DNA of 20,145 nucleotides from a virus. Position 1 is the stretch's first letter, and each line of letters starts with the position of its first letter. The stretch covers positions 1-20,145 of the IMG/VR virus record IMGVR_UViG_3300012954_000125; one strand, given 5' to 3'. Shown one piece after another: positions 1-10,300 of the stretch. Made by a program: the position numbers and the translations under genes. The notes beneath the pieces are model-generated. The model was given only the letters and a program-made list of their open reading frames with translations, had not been told where the DNA came from and searched no databases.

Positions 1-3000
1 ACATCCTTGATGTACATAGTCATTTCATTTTCATTGTTTGTTCTACGGTACATTATAGTTGCTCTACATGTATCTGTAGTAATTTCTGTACCAGCATCTG
101 GCACACTTAACGCACTTTGAATATGAATGATATGTTGTACCTTATCTACAATAGTATGATTACCGTTGATTAAAGATTCTGTAAGCGTTGTATCTCCGTT
201 AAATGGTTCTGTACCAGCTTGTGCTGTTGTTGTATACTTGTTCCATTTTAGAGTTAATATATCTCCAGGCTTTGTTCCTTCAAATTGTTCTTTCTCTGCT
301 CTAATTAAAATATGATCAGTATCTGAGTTAGCACCTAGCGTATAATCTCCGCGGACTATATATTCAATAGTTGGATATTCTTGGGTATCTGTGTTGTAAT
401 CGTCTTCTTTTGCTTGTGCATTTGACGAATGATTACTAAAACTTTGTAATGCATCTGCATCAATATTTCTATCTGCTTTCCATAATTGATCAGAAAATAA
501 AACAATATCACCTTGAACGTATGCAACCTTATTGTTATAATCACCTCTCAGTTTGCTTTTTACATTTGATGCATGTGGCGATCCTACTGCTAAATATTTT
601 CCATCTGGACTGACTGCTACACTTTGGCCAAATCCTCCATTTGAATCAAACAAGAATGCTTGTTCGTCTATTTGTTGTAAAAATCCAAATTCATTATTGT
701 CACTAGGTCTTTGGAAAATATATACGCTTCCGTTAAGATCTTTAGGAGCAGTAATTGCTATGCGATTATTATTGCTTGTGACACTAAATGCTGTACCAAA
801 ATCTTTTTCTGTTGAATCTAATATTCCTGCAGAAGTGTTTATAATGTTTGGTTTTAATTCAAATACTTCTCTGTTACTTAAAGTTAACCATTGCCCTGTG
901 TCATCATCGTCTACCCATAAAGTATTGTTAAGGTTACTAACACCTAGACTATCATTAGCATCTTTCAAATTAGGTAATCTTGCAGTTTCAAATTTTGTTA
1001 CATAGCCATTTATTTCAACGCCATCTTCCGGATCTTCAATATCTTCATCTTCTACAGATTCTAACACGATAGAATTTAGAGAAGTGCTATCTACTTTATA
1101 GTACCCATCAGTCGCATCATCAATATCATTTAAACCTATTATATCACCTTTAGCAAAATCTGCTACTTTGTCACAAGTTACTGTAAACAAGCCAGCATTA
1201 GTTGCAGTATAGTTTGTAATTCTTAAATCAGTAGCAACAAGTTTATAAACTCCCCAAGTTTGTGTACTTTTATCTGTTGCTGTCCAAATATAACTATTTG
1301 TTGCAAGATTAGTCTGAGTAAGCAAATCATTGTAACTTAGAAGTGATAATGCTACATCGGAAGGATTTACATACCCTGCTGTTTTTGTAAAACTGTTATC
1401 ATCATTGAAATATTTTGTCGGGAACGGTTTGTGATCATAATTTTTTGATTTAACATAGATGCCGTTCCTATCTAATTTATAAATTAAACTTGTGTCCTTG
1501 GGATTAATTACATCAACTAATTGTACTTGCTGTGGTTCTTGTCTATACTTTTGTTCATCAAATACAATATCGAACTGATCGTCACCTTCTGTTGATCCGT
1601 AACGTCCTACTCTTACTGCCCACTCTTCAAAAAATTCTAAACTATCTTTTGTTGCACTTCCTAATTTATCAAATAATTTTGTTAAGACATTTTTAGTACC
1701 TTTGTCTTGTATAGCACCTTGATAAAACTTATACTGTGAAACATCGTCATTGATAATATTTTCAAGATATTTACGCTTTTGATATCCTGTCAAATGTTGT
1801 GCAAGTTTCTGTTGCTCTATATCAAAATTATCAGAATCTAAATCGTAATAATCTGCAAACTGTTTTGCTTTGTAATCTAAATTTGGAAGAAGCTGTTGTA
1901 CTGGCTTATCATTTAATCTTACAAATGCTCTATCGTTAAATGTTTCAGTGCCTACTACTTTAGTTTGTGCTACATAAAAATATTGTTTATATTTTACTAA
2001 TGCACCTATAGGATAATCTTGCCAACTTACCCATTCTGTTGCTACTGCATCATCGAAAATAAAACCAGGTATGTTATATGATCCATTCCATTCATCTGAT
2101 CTATATCCTTTTACTTTTATTCTTTCTTGCCTGTAACCTTGGGCTCTGTTATAAATTACATCTCCAAAAACTGTTTTATTATCTATTAGCAGAACATGTT
2201 CATGCTGTATAACCGGAATCTTAAGATGGAAGATTCCGTCTTCAGTATTTTTTACATATATTCCAAATTCATTTGTGTTGTCTCTTTGTGTTGTTGCAAA
2301 ATCAGCAAGTAGTCGTTTACCATCTGCTTTAAGCAAACTGTAGTCATAAAAATTATCGTAAATATCATCAACAACAACATTTTGCCTATAAAATTCTATT
2401 TGTCTAGCACTAGGGCTTACTGTAAGAATAGTTCCTGATTCCCAATTCTGTGTTGTCCAAAATAGGAATTCTTTGGCACTTAATCTCCAGTTTTCAATTT
2501 CTTCTATGTCTTGATTAAAATTATCAAATTTAAAACCAACTTTTTGTAAGTATTCTTGATAACCCATCATTAGATCTACTACATCTTGCTTGTCCCTTAA
2601 TAGCGTCCCGTAAGGCATTTCATTTAGAGTTTTATCAAAGTTTGTAGAAATTTGTGCTGTTGCTCCGCCTTCTTGTGGTAGTTCAGCTAACTTCTGAAAA
2701 TTATCCTGGTTAAAGCCTTCTCCTGAAGTGTGACTTATTTTTACTCTATAATAAGAGTCTGATAATTCAACTATTTGTCCAGCTTCGTATGTTTTACCTG
2801 AAGTCCATGTTAGGAAGTTTTCGCTTATGCCTCCAACGTTTATAACTTGATCACTGTTTTTACGTCTTACAGGATAATACTTAAACACAGGATTATCTTT
2901 ATCATAACCTTTTACTACATAACCAGAAGGCGTAATTTCAATAATTATTCCGCTATATGCAAAAACATCTACAGGAATACTTTTAGTTAAATGTATAGAA

Positions 3001-6000
3001 TAGTTTTCGTCTGGTACAAAAACATTACCTTCATTTGTAGGTGTCCTTGAATCTAATATTAATCTAAACTTTTCTTTCTGTGTAAATCCTGCTAGTTTAC
3101 AACCTAATTTGTTTTGGACGGCTACAATATTATTTTTAAAGTCTCTAAAACGTAAAGTATCATTACCTGCAAGGTATCCTTGAATATAATTGACTATTCC
3201 TGCTGTATAAACTCTTTGTGAATCTGTTGCACTATTAGGAAATATAAGTTGATTTAATTCAATTCTTTTGCTAGTATCTTTGTATACTAATTGACCAGCT
3301 GTATTACGGACTATTCTACTTCTATCAAATGCTAAACCAAAAAACTGTGCAGGTTGGTTTAGTGCCCAAGATATCATTAAACTGAATGGAAAGTGTGAGC
3401 TTCTTCTCCAAGCAGTTTCTACAGGTCCTTCGTCTCCAAAAGCAAAGTCGTTAGTATATGTCGTAGGAATATTACCTCTAGTATATCCTGTTTCATTTGG
3501 TGGTAACAAGTTACCATTTTCGTCTACAGGAATATATTTTAAAATATCTTCATTTTTAAATTTATTTCTATACGTTACTTTAGAGCCTTCATCTCCTCTA
3601 ACAATACCTTTACTTAAATCTTCCCAAAGTAACAAGTTATTACTTGTATATGGAGCAGGTCCATATTCAGTGTCAAACCATGTAGGCTTTTCTTTGAACC
3701 CTAGTATTTCCCAAGGATGACTATGAGGTCTATCTGTGTTATAAAAATCTTTATAAATTGATCTCCAAAAACCTGTCAAAGGTTGATTATATGGATCACT
3801 TGCTGATCCATAGTTATATGTAAATCCGTCTCCGGGTCTATAATAATTATTTGCTACATAATCAGGAACACCTACAGTTTCTAACCAGCTGTTAAATTCT
3901 GCGATCATTGTTTTAGAAATTTGTCTTCTTGTAAAACTAGTATTCCTACTTTTACTGTTGACGTAGTCTGCAATGTCTAAAACGTTTTCGTCATATTGTA
4001 ATTTAATATTATTGTAAATTCTTTTTTCAATATCTAATAATAAATTATCTCTAAAATCTCCAAAACATCTCCATAAACTTCCGTCGTGACCTTGTAACAT
4101 CGGTCTTGAGTTTGGATATTCTTCTATTAGCTGTGTATCATTTGTAGCATGATTCATTCCACCACTGCCGCTAGGCATATAAAACTTTTCATTAGAGCCT
4201 GCAAAAACATGAGTATGTGCAGTTCCGTTCCCGCCGCTTCTTAAATCTTCTTGTTGTGCAGAAACTTCATCTGTGAACAACGGATAAAACCAACCTAGTT
4301 TCCCTTTGTAACTTTTATTAGTTGTAACATCTCTACCGTAAATTTTCCAAGGGCCAGTTGTATCTGTTGGAGTGTCTAAATATGTGTCGTCTAAAAATAT
4401 CTCTGGAGTGAACTTTGGATATAAACCAAGTTTAGTTGGTGTAGGAGGTATCCAACAACCATCTGTAGTTATGTATTCGTAAACATCTAAAATATCACCT
4501 GCTGTTGGTGGGTTCAACAAAGTTAAAAATCCGTCTGTGCTTACGGTATAATCTTTATCTAAAATTAATTGTTTTTCATTTAAGTATACTAACACAGCCT
4601 TATCTGATAACGCTGTAAAATCAATTCCTCTAATAAGACTAAAAATTGTCTGTGATGAATCTTCAATATTATGTGTAACTTTAGTATCTCCACCATGTGG
4701 TAACATATCACTAAAGTAAAACGGATCAGTATTATTTTTATTTTTGTTTAATTCAAATAAAACTTTATCAACATGTATTTTATCAACGCCTTCGAATCCT
4801 AGTTCATTTGCTAATCTTAGAAACTCTTTTTTAAATTTAATATATTCAAAACCGGAATATTTTAAAGCCTCAATAGCGTCATAATCTTTATCTGTCAAAT
4901 TAAACAATGCAAGATTGATAGGTCCACTGTGTTGTACAAATTTTAAACCATACTGTGATGCATTTCCGATGTCTCTTAGATTACTTACACCTGGGAATGT
5001 TCCTACAAATCCGTTTACATTATCAACTATACTATCAACATGATCCAAAACTTCACCTAATGTAAATGTTGTTACATTTTCATTTTGTGGATTTTTTTCA
5101 AAATTTATTGGAAATTCATAAAATCCTATGCCGTTTCTTTTAGGAGCACTTGACGTTGTTTTTAAAACTAATTTATCATCTGCATTTAATTCAGTGTCAA
5201 ATGTTACATAAGCATAACCGTTTACTCTATTAATTGTATAGTCAACGCCGTCACGCTTACGATTACTGTTTACATAAACTTTAACAACTAAGTCATTTAA
5301 ATCTCCGCTGTTTGTATATACATCAACAATAAAATTGTTTGTTCTTTGACCAACAGTAATTTGTTTAACTACAGGTTGTATAGATTTATTTGGTGCTTTC
5401 GTCCAGCCCGAAACATTTGTAAAGTTTGTTCTGTCAGTATATTTTCTTAATAATGCTGTATCTGTACTAACATTTAATACATCAGTAAGTTCATCGTACT
5501 GGTATGTATCTAACAACAAGTTAAAATCAAATACAATGTCACCACTATTTTCAATAGTTCTGTAACTTAAAGGAAAGCCTAATTCTGTGTCGTTATTTCC
5601 TGTACCAACTTTATAACTAAAAATTTTATTTCCTGCAAAAGTGCTTGATTCTAATGTAGATAATTGTGCACCTGAATCATTATACAAATCAAATAATGGT
5701 TGTTGATTTACTTTAGTTTTATCCTGTGTTTGTCTCCAAGTAGTACCATTATAATAGAAAAGTTTACCTTTGAACTTTGTACCTGATTTAATTAAAACTG
5801 TTTCATCTGTTTGTGGTACAGAATCAGTAGTTTCTTTTAGGGCTAATTGTTGACTTCCGTTTTGACTTATAAAGTTTACTTCATAAATTTTTCCTGCTAC
5901 AAAACTATCTGGATCTGCTGTGAATAAAACACGCATACCAGACACTAACTCTACTCCGTCTACAAAGTAACCAACTTGTCCTTCTATATCAGAAAATACA

Positions 6001-7349
6001 TCTTTGGTTACAGTATCAACTAGGTCAACTGCTGTTTTTGATTGTGTTCCAAAATTGTAAAGTTTTAAACCAGCATCAAATTCTATAATAGGTCTAGTAG
6101 CTCTATAGTTTTGATCTAAAACAACCGGAACATTATTAATCTTTGCAATATTTTCTATAACACTTTTATGTGTCCATTTATTATAACGTGACCATTGGTT
6201 ACCGTCTTTGGATGCTCTGTTAATAACAATGTAGTCTTTTAAAATTGCATAAGAAGTTGCATCGTCAAAAGGTAATGAACTAAATCCTTGTCCGTCAAAC
6301 TCTGTAGAAACATCTGTCAAATAATCAGCAGTAATAACAAGATCAGATTCTGATATTAATTTTATTGATTCTCCAACCCCTTCTACATACCAATTGCCTT
6401 CGCCATATTTTTCTGGTGTAATTTTTCCGTAAAATTTTACTTTCATACCGTTAGTTAATTCATAACCATTTTGCATAGTATATGTTTTTTTACCAACAAT
6501 ATCAGTTCCTACATTGAGCTCTGAAGCATCTCTAATATCTTTTATAATAATAAGTCCGCTTGCTTCTAGGTCATTACCGTTTGTGTAATATAAAATATCA
6601 GGAGATTCTAAATCTATTTGCCAAGTAATTGTGCCTTGTTCTACTTTTTGTTGACTAACTCCTGTATTGTATAAGTTTGCATCAGAGTCAATATCAGTGC
6701 TTGTTCTAATACTGAAAGGCATATCTACTGCATCAATATCAAAGTTGTATGTTTGTCCTCTGTATAAAGTTAAGGTAGGATTGCTTACTTTGTTTTCTTC
6801 ACTAAAAATATAACTGTTATTATCAACATTATCTTGACGCTTGACTGCAAAAGTACTAACGATGTTTGTAGCTGTTCCGTAGACTGGTATTTCATTAGGA
6901 CCAGAAGGTAACCAATAGTATTCTCTAAAATTTACAAACTTATCCCAATTAATATGTGGATCCCATGCATAATATTCTTGTGAACTATATTTGCTATGGT
7001 CTATGTTATCTGCATTTCTTATTTTAGATGCATTTATATAATCTCTATAATCTCTGTAGAAAGTTACATTACCTAAGTTATTTGTTATAGTTGCAACAGG
7101 TTCTAATTGATAATTTTCTCTATCAGGTGAAACATCTGCGATATAATTATCTGATGCTTTGAATGCTTTTGCATCTCTACGCCCTATAAATCCATCTACT
7201 TTTTCAATGACGCCTGGTTGCATCAATTGATCAAGAGTACTTGTTAGAAACTTTTTGTTGGCTGTAGTTCTAAAGTACCTGGGTAATAAATCAGCTGATT
7301 TTCTTTTTTCGTTTCCGCCTACTGGAATTGGACTTTCATCTTGTGCCAT
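1..7349 (-). CDS. Giant virion structural protein, gp7-position baseplate/tail protein with FG-GAP-like repeats (3' end beyond window)
   Basis: An ATG at 7349 opens a minus-strand frame. I read it for stops through about the last 5.1 kb of the window and at sampled points nearer the start, and found none, so at least 2449 codons are present and the C-terminus lies outside. The start overlaps the gp6 stop as TAATG. The protein begins MAQDESPIPVGG. Recognisable stretches are an aromatic motif near residues 130-155 (NWDKFVNFREYYWLPSGP), GHDGSLWRCFGDFRDNLLL near 1087, HPWEILGFKEKPTWFDTEYG near 1211 and YQGAIQDKGTK near 1876. I recall similar motifs in very large structural proteins of marine T4-like and jumbo phages. 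Two FG-GAP-like blades follow: FGTAFSV...ITAP...GSVYIF (about 2183-2215) and FGQSVAVSPDGKYLAVGSP (about 2239-2262). Its place after gp6 matches T4 gp7, but I see no clear gp7 homology. A structural role is likely; the exact role is unknown. Confidence 0.85.
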   Translation of the reverse strand, partial: MAQDESPIPVGGNEKRKSADLLPRYFRTTANKKFLTSTLDQLMQPGVIEKVDGFIGRRDAKAFKASDNYIADVSPDRENYQLEPVATITNNLGNVTFYRDYRDYINASKIRNADNIDHSKYSSQEYYAWDPHINWDKFVNFREYYWLPSGPNEIPVYGTATNIVSTFAVKRQDNVDNNSYIFSEENKVSNPTLTLYRGQTYNFDIDAVDMPFSIRTSTDIDSDANLYNTGVSQQKVEQGTITWQIDLESPDILYYTNGNDLEASGLIIIKDIRDASELNVGTDIVGKKTYTMQNGYELTNGMKVKFYGKITPEKYGEGNWYVEGVGESIKLISESDLVITADYLTDVSTEFDGQGFSSLPFDDATSYAILKDYIVINRASKDGNQWSRYNKWTHKSVIENIAKINNVPVVLDQNYRATRPIIEFDAGLKLYNFGTQSKTAVDLVDTVTKDVFSDIEGQVGYFVDGVELVSGMRVLFTADPDSFVAGKIYEVNFISQNGSQQLALKETTDSVPQTDETVLIKSGTKFKGKLFYYNGTTWRQTQDKTKVNQQPLFDLYNDSGAQLSTLESSTFAGNKIFSYKVGTGNNDTELGFPLSYRTIENSGDIVFDFNLLLDTYQYDELTDVLNVSTDTALLRKYTDRTNFTNVSGWTKAPNKSIQPVVKQITVGQRTNNFIVDVYTNSGDLNDLVVKVYVNSNRKRDGVDYTINRVNGYAYVTFDTELNADDKLVLKTTSSAPKRNGIGFYEFPINFEKNPQNENVTTFTLGEVLDHVDSIVDNVNGFVGTFPGVSNLRDIGNASQYGLKFVQHSGPINLALFNLTDKDYDAIEALKYSGFEYIKFKKEFLRLANELGFEGVDKIHVDKVLFELNKNKNNTDPFYFSDMLPHGGDTKVTHNIEDSSQTIFSLIRGIDFTALSDKAVLVYLNEKQLILDKDYTVSTDGFLTLLNPPTAGDILDVYEYITTDGCWIPPTPTKLGLYPKFTPEIFLDDTYLDTPTDTTGPWKIYGRDVTTNKSYKGKLGWFYPLFTDEVSAQQEDLRSGGNGTAHTHVFAGSNEKFYMPSGSGGMNHATNDTQLIEEYPNSRPMLQGHDGSLWRCFGDFRDNLLLDIEKRIYNNIKLQYDENVLDIADYVNSKSRNTSFTRRQISKTMIAEFNSWLETVGVPDYVANNYYRPGDGFTYNYGSASDPYNQPLTGFWRSIYKDFYNTDRPHSHPWEILGFKEKPTWFDTEYGPAPYTSNNLLLWEDLSKGIVRGDEGSKVTYRNKFKNEDILKYIPVDENGNLLPPNETGYTRGNIPTTYTNDFAFGDEGPVETAWRRSSHFPFSLMISWALNQPAQFFGLAFDRSRIVRNTAGQLVYKDTSKRIELNQLIFPNSATDSQRVYTAGIVNYIQGYLAGNDTLRFRDFKNNIVAVQNKLGCKLAGFTQKEKFRLILDSRTPTNEGNVFVPDENYSIHLTKSIPVDVFAYSGIIIEITPSGYVVKGYDKDNPVFKYYPVRRKNSDQVINVGGISENFLTWTSGKTYEAGQIVELSDSYYRVKISHTSGEGFNQDNFQKLAELPQEGGATAQISTNFDKTLNEMPYGTLLRDKQDVVDLMMGYQEYLQKVGFKFDNFNQDIEEIENWRLSAKEFLFWTTQNWESGTILTVSPSARQIEFYRQNVVVDDIYDNFYDYSLLKADGKRLLADFATTQRDNTNEFGIYVKNTEDGIFHLKIPVIQHEHVLLIDNKTVFGDVIYNRAQGYRQERIKVKGYRSDEWNGSYNIPGFIFDDAVATEWVSWQDYPIGALVKYKQYFYVAQTKVVGTETFNDRAFVRLNDKPVQQLLPNLDYKAKQFADYYDLDSDNFDIEQQKLAQHLTGYQKRKYLENIINDDVSQYKFYQGAIQDKGTKNVLTKLFDKLGSATKDSLEFFEEWAVRVGRYGSTEGDDQFDIVFDEQKYRQEPQQVQLVDVINPKDTSLIYKLDRNGIYVKSKNYDHKPFPTKYFNDDNSFTKTAGYVNPSDVALSLLSYNDLLTQTNLATNSYIWTATDKSTQTWGVYKLVATDLRITNYTATNAGLFTVTCDKVADFAKGDIIGLNDIDDATDGYYKVDSTSLNSIVLESVEDEDIEDPEDGVEINGYVTKFETARLPNLKDANDSLGVSNLNNTLWVDDDDTGQWLTLSNREVFELKPNIINTSAGILDSTEKDFGTAFSVTSNNNRIAITAPKDLNGSVYIFQRPSDNNEFGFLQQIDEQAFLFDSNGGFGQSVAVSPDGKYLAVGSPHASNVKSKLRGDYNNKVAYVQGDIVLFSDQLWKADRNIDADALQSFSNHSSNAQAKEDDYNTDTQEYPTIEYIVRGDYTLGANSDTDHILIRAEKEQFEGTKPGDILTLKWNKYTTTAQAGTEPFNGDTTLTESLINGNHTIVDKVQHIIHIQSALSVPDAGTEITTDTCRATIMYRRTNNENEMTMYIKD

Positions 7350-10300
7350 TAGTATCCATAGCCTCCGCCGCCGCCGGAACTACCTCCTCCACCGCTAGAT
7401 CCTCCTCCACCGGAAGACCCACCGCCACCGCTTGACGATCCACCGCCACCGCTTGACGATCCACCGCCACCTGAATATTGGCCGCCTCCTGAGCTACTGC
7501 CTGAACTGCTTGTAGTTGTTGCAGTAGTAGTGGTAGTTGTTGTGGTTCCTGTGCTTGTTGTAGTAGTTGTGCCTGCTGTGCTTAAGGCTTGACTCTTAAT
7601 ACCTGTATTTGTTGTACCAGTTGCTGTTACAACCTTGCCCGAAGCTTGTATTCTTGAAGCTGTAACACTATCAATAATTTCCACATCATCAACTGTTGCG
7701 TCATTAATGAAGATTTCGTTGTTTTCTGATTTTACTTCGTACAAACTACCAAAGCCTTGAGTGGCTTGTTTAGGTACTAGTAAGATATTAACAACATCTG
7801 GTGCTACTTCGTTCATTACATAAGTTGCTAGTTCTGTAAAATGAAATGTTTCGCCAAAGTCCCAGTTTTGTAATGAAAAGAATCTATTTACAGCATTAAT
7901 AACATTTGTTTTAAGTTCGTTATTATTAACTACTTCTCCGCCATTTTTAACAATTTTAATAGTTGCTTGTAAATTATCTTGTGCATGTATTCCAAACAAA
8001 GGTTTATATAAAACAGGATGATATATAACTTCATCACTTATTGATTTATATAAAGCAATCTTTGTTCCATAATTTTGAAATAATTCATCAGTGCTTGGTG
8101 GTAATGGCATAGTGTTAGTTTCGCCTCTAATGTATTTTCTAAAATTTGTATCATAAGACTTTGTAAGAAGATAGATATCTATTATGTTACTTGCACTAGG
8201 ATCTATTCTGTTACCTTCGTCTGCACTGTGTACATACTGAAATTTAAGATCTGATCTACCAACATATGCTTTATAATCAGCAGTAACACTTAGCACACTA
8301 TTGTTTAAAATTTTGAAGTTATCATTATCGATGATATAAAAAACTTTACCGTCAGTGTATTGGCTGTAAGCACCAATTTCTGTTTCCGTAGAAACAATTT
8401 TTATTGTGCTACCCTGGCTATAATAATTAAATTTACTAAATCCTTGATCTGAAGATTCTTTCTTTAAAAATATATATTTTGCTGTACTATTTGTTAATGG
8501 ATCAACAACATTATCAAAAATATCTGGATCATCAACGCTTCCGTCTTCGTTATTATCAAAGAAACTTACTTCAACTTTTTTACTGTTTACATATCCATCT
8601 GCATTTCTAAATTCTTTTACAATTTCCCAATTTACATCATTATTAAATGCTTCTAACGAATCTGGTTTGGTGTTAAAATTCATTATTGCAACTTTGTCTT
8701 TTACAAGTTGCCCAGTCTGTGAATCATAAATTTTATTTTGTCCATCAAAATAAAAACTTAATTCTTTATCGCTTTCAAAGATATAACGAAGTCCTCTATT
8801 TGTTACTGTATATTTTTCTCCATTTGTTTGAAATAAAATAAGCCAACTAGAGTCTAACTGGTTGTTAGTAACATCACCAGTTTTACCATTACTAAACACA
8901 TCAACAGTATTAAGGTTCTCGTTTATAATTACTCTCCAAGCTCTTGTTACTTGATCATATCTTAAAGCAAATGTTTTATATGCAAAAACTTGATCAATAA
9001 TTTGTGATCTTACATCTGCAGAAATATCTTTTACAATTTTAGGTTTCACTTCTTCTAGAACACTATTTGAAGGAAGTATTTCGTTAAACACAATAGGACC
9101 TTGTCCAGTTACACTGTCTACACTTGTTCCTGCACCGTCTACACTAATTACTTTTACCCATTTATAATCACTTGCACCTTTAGCTTTGCTGTCACTAGTC
9201 AATTCGCCTTCACCTATAAAGTAAAATCCTGCTGGAGATTTAAATTTAAGCAATGCACCTGCTTCTAAATATTTTAATGAACCGCCTGTAAATGTACCTA
9301 CTTGATAAGGGATGTCACTTATATTGTTCAACAGTCCTGAAGAGCTATTTGTAGTTTTGCTAGATTGTTTCCATCTAGCATTAAGATCACTTACAATAAT
9401 TTTAGCATAATTACCAAAGTAAAAATTACTTATTGCTCTACTTTGTATTATTGGTAATACTGTATTTTCTATTGCACCTTCAATATCAGTTTGAGTTGAA
9501 AAACTAAATGATGTTTTGCTTTCATAAGGTTCTCTGTATAACACACCGTCTGAACCATATAAATTTGTGCTTGAATATTTTCCAGTAGCATCTTTCAAAT
9601 CAAAATATCTACTAATACCACTTGTTGTTCTATTTGTTGATTTTACTTTTATAATTTCTTGGTTACTAGTCAACGGAACAATATTATAATCCTCACCAGT
9701 AATCATTCTGTTTTGTGTGTAATATGTTTGAGGAGCGTTTGTTCTTATATTAGCTGTTGACTCACTTGTAGTTGCATTTGTAACAGGAGTCTTTAATTCA
9801 ACACCTATGGTCAAAGTTTCTGTCGTGCCTGCTTTACTTGTATATGGTAATGTAAATGTTATGCCAGTAAGTTCATTTGGATTTATTGACATAATTCTGT
9901 TAGCACTTGTTCTGTAATAAACTCTAAATGTTCCTGCTGGTAGGTTACCAAAAGTTCCGTCTGCAAATACTAAACTTATTTCGTCGTTTGCTCTTGTTTG
10001 TACAACGTAAAAATCTCTTATTCTTTTGTTAAGGCTGTTATAAATTGCATTGTTGCCTTCTAATGAACTTACTTTGGTCCAAATTCTATCTGCAACCCCA
10101 TTCTGATCTAAAGAATATAACCATACGTCTGAATCGTTTATGTTTTGTGCTTCTACAGCAATTTTTTGATTTGAGCTAGGACTGTTTACGTTGAATACAT
10201 TAGATTTTAATTGACCTTGTCTAAAATGTAAAAAGTATCCTGTGTTAGAACTTCCTGAACCTCTACCATCTTCTCTATATAAAAATGCTAAACTTGTTCC

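Noticed and set aside
356-1005. Small open frames at 356-544 (minus) and 553-1005 (plus)
   Set aside because: Both lie inside the continuous minus-strand frame of the giant structural protein and show no recognisable protein or start signals.
7031-7038. TATAAATG on the minus strand, close to a T4 late promoter
   Set aside because: It lies about 310 bp inside the giant gene in AT-rich DNA; an isolated near-match there is expected by chance.
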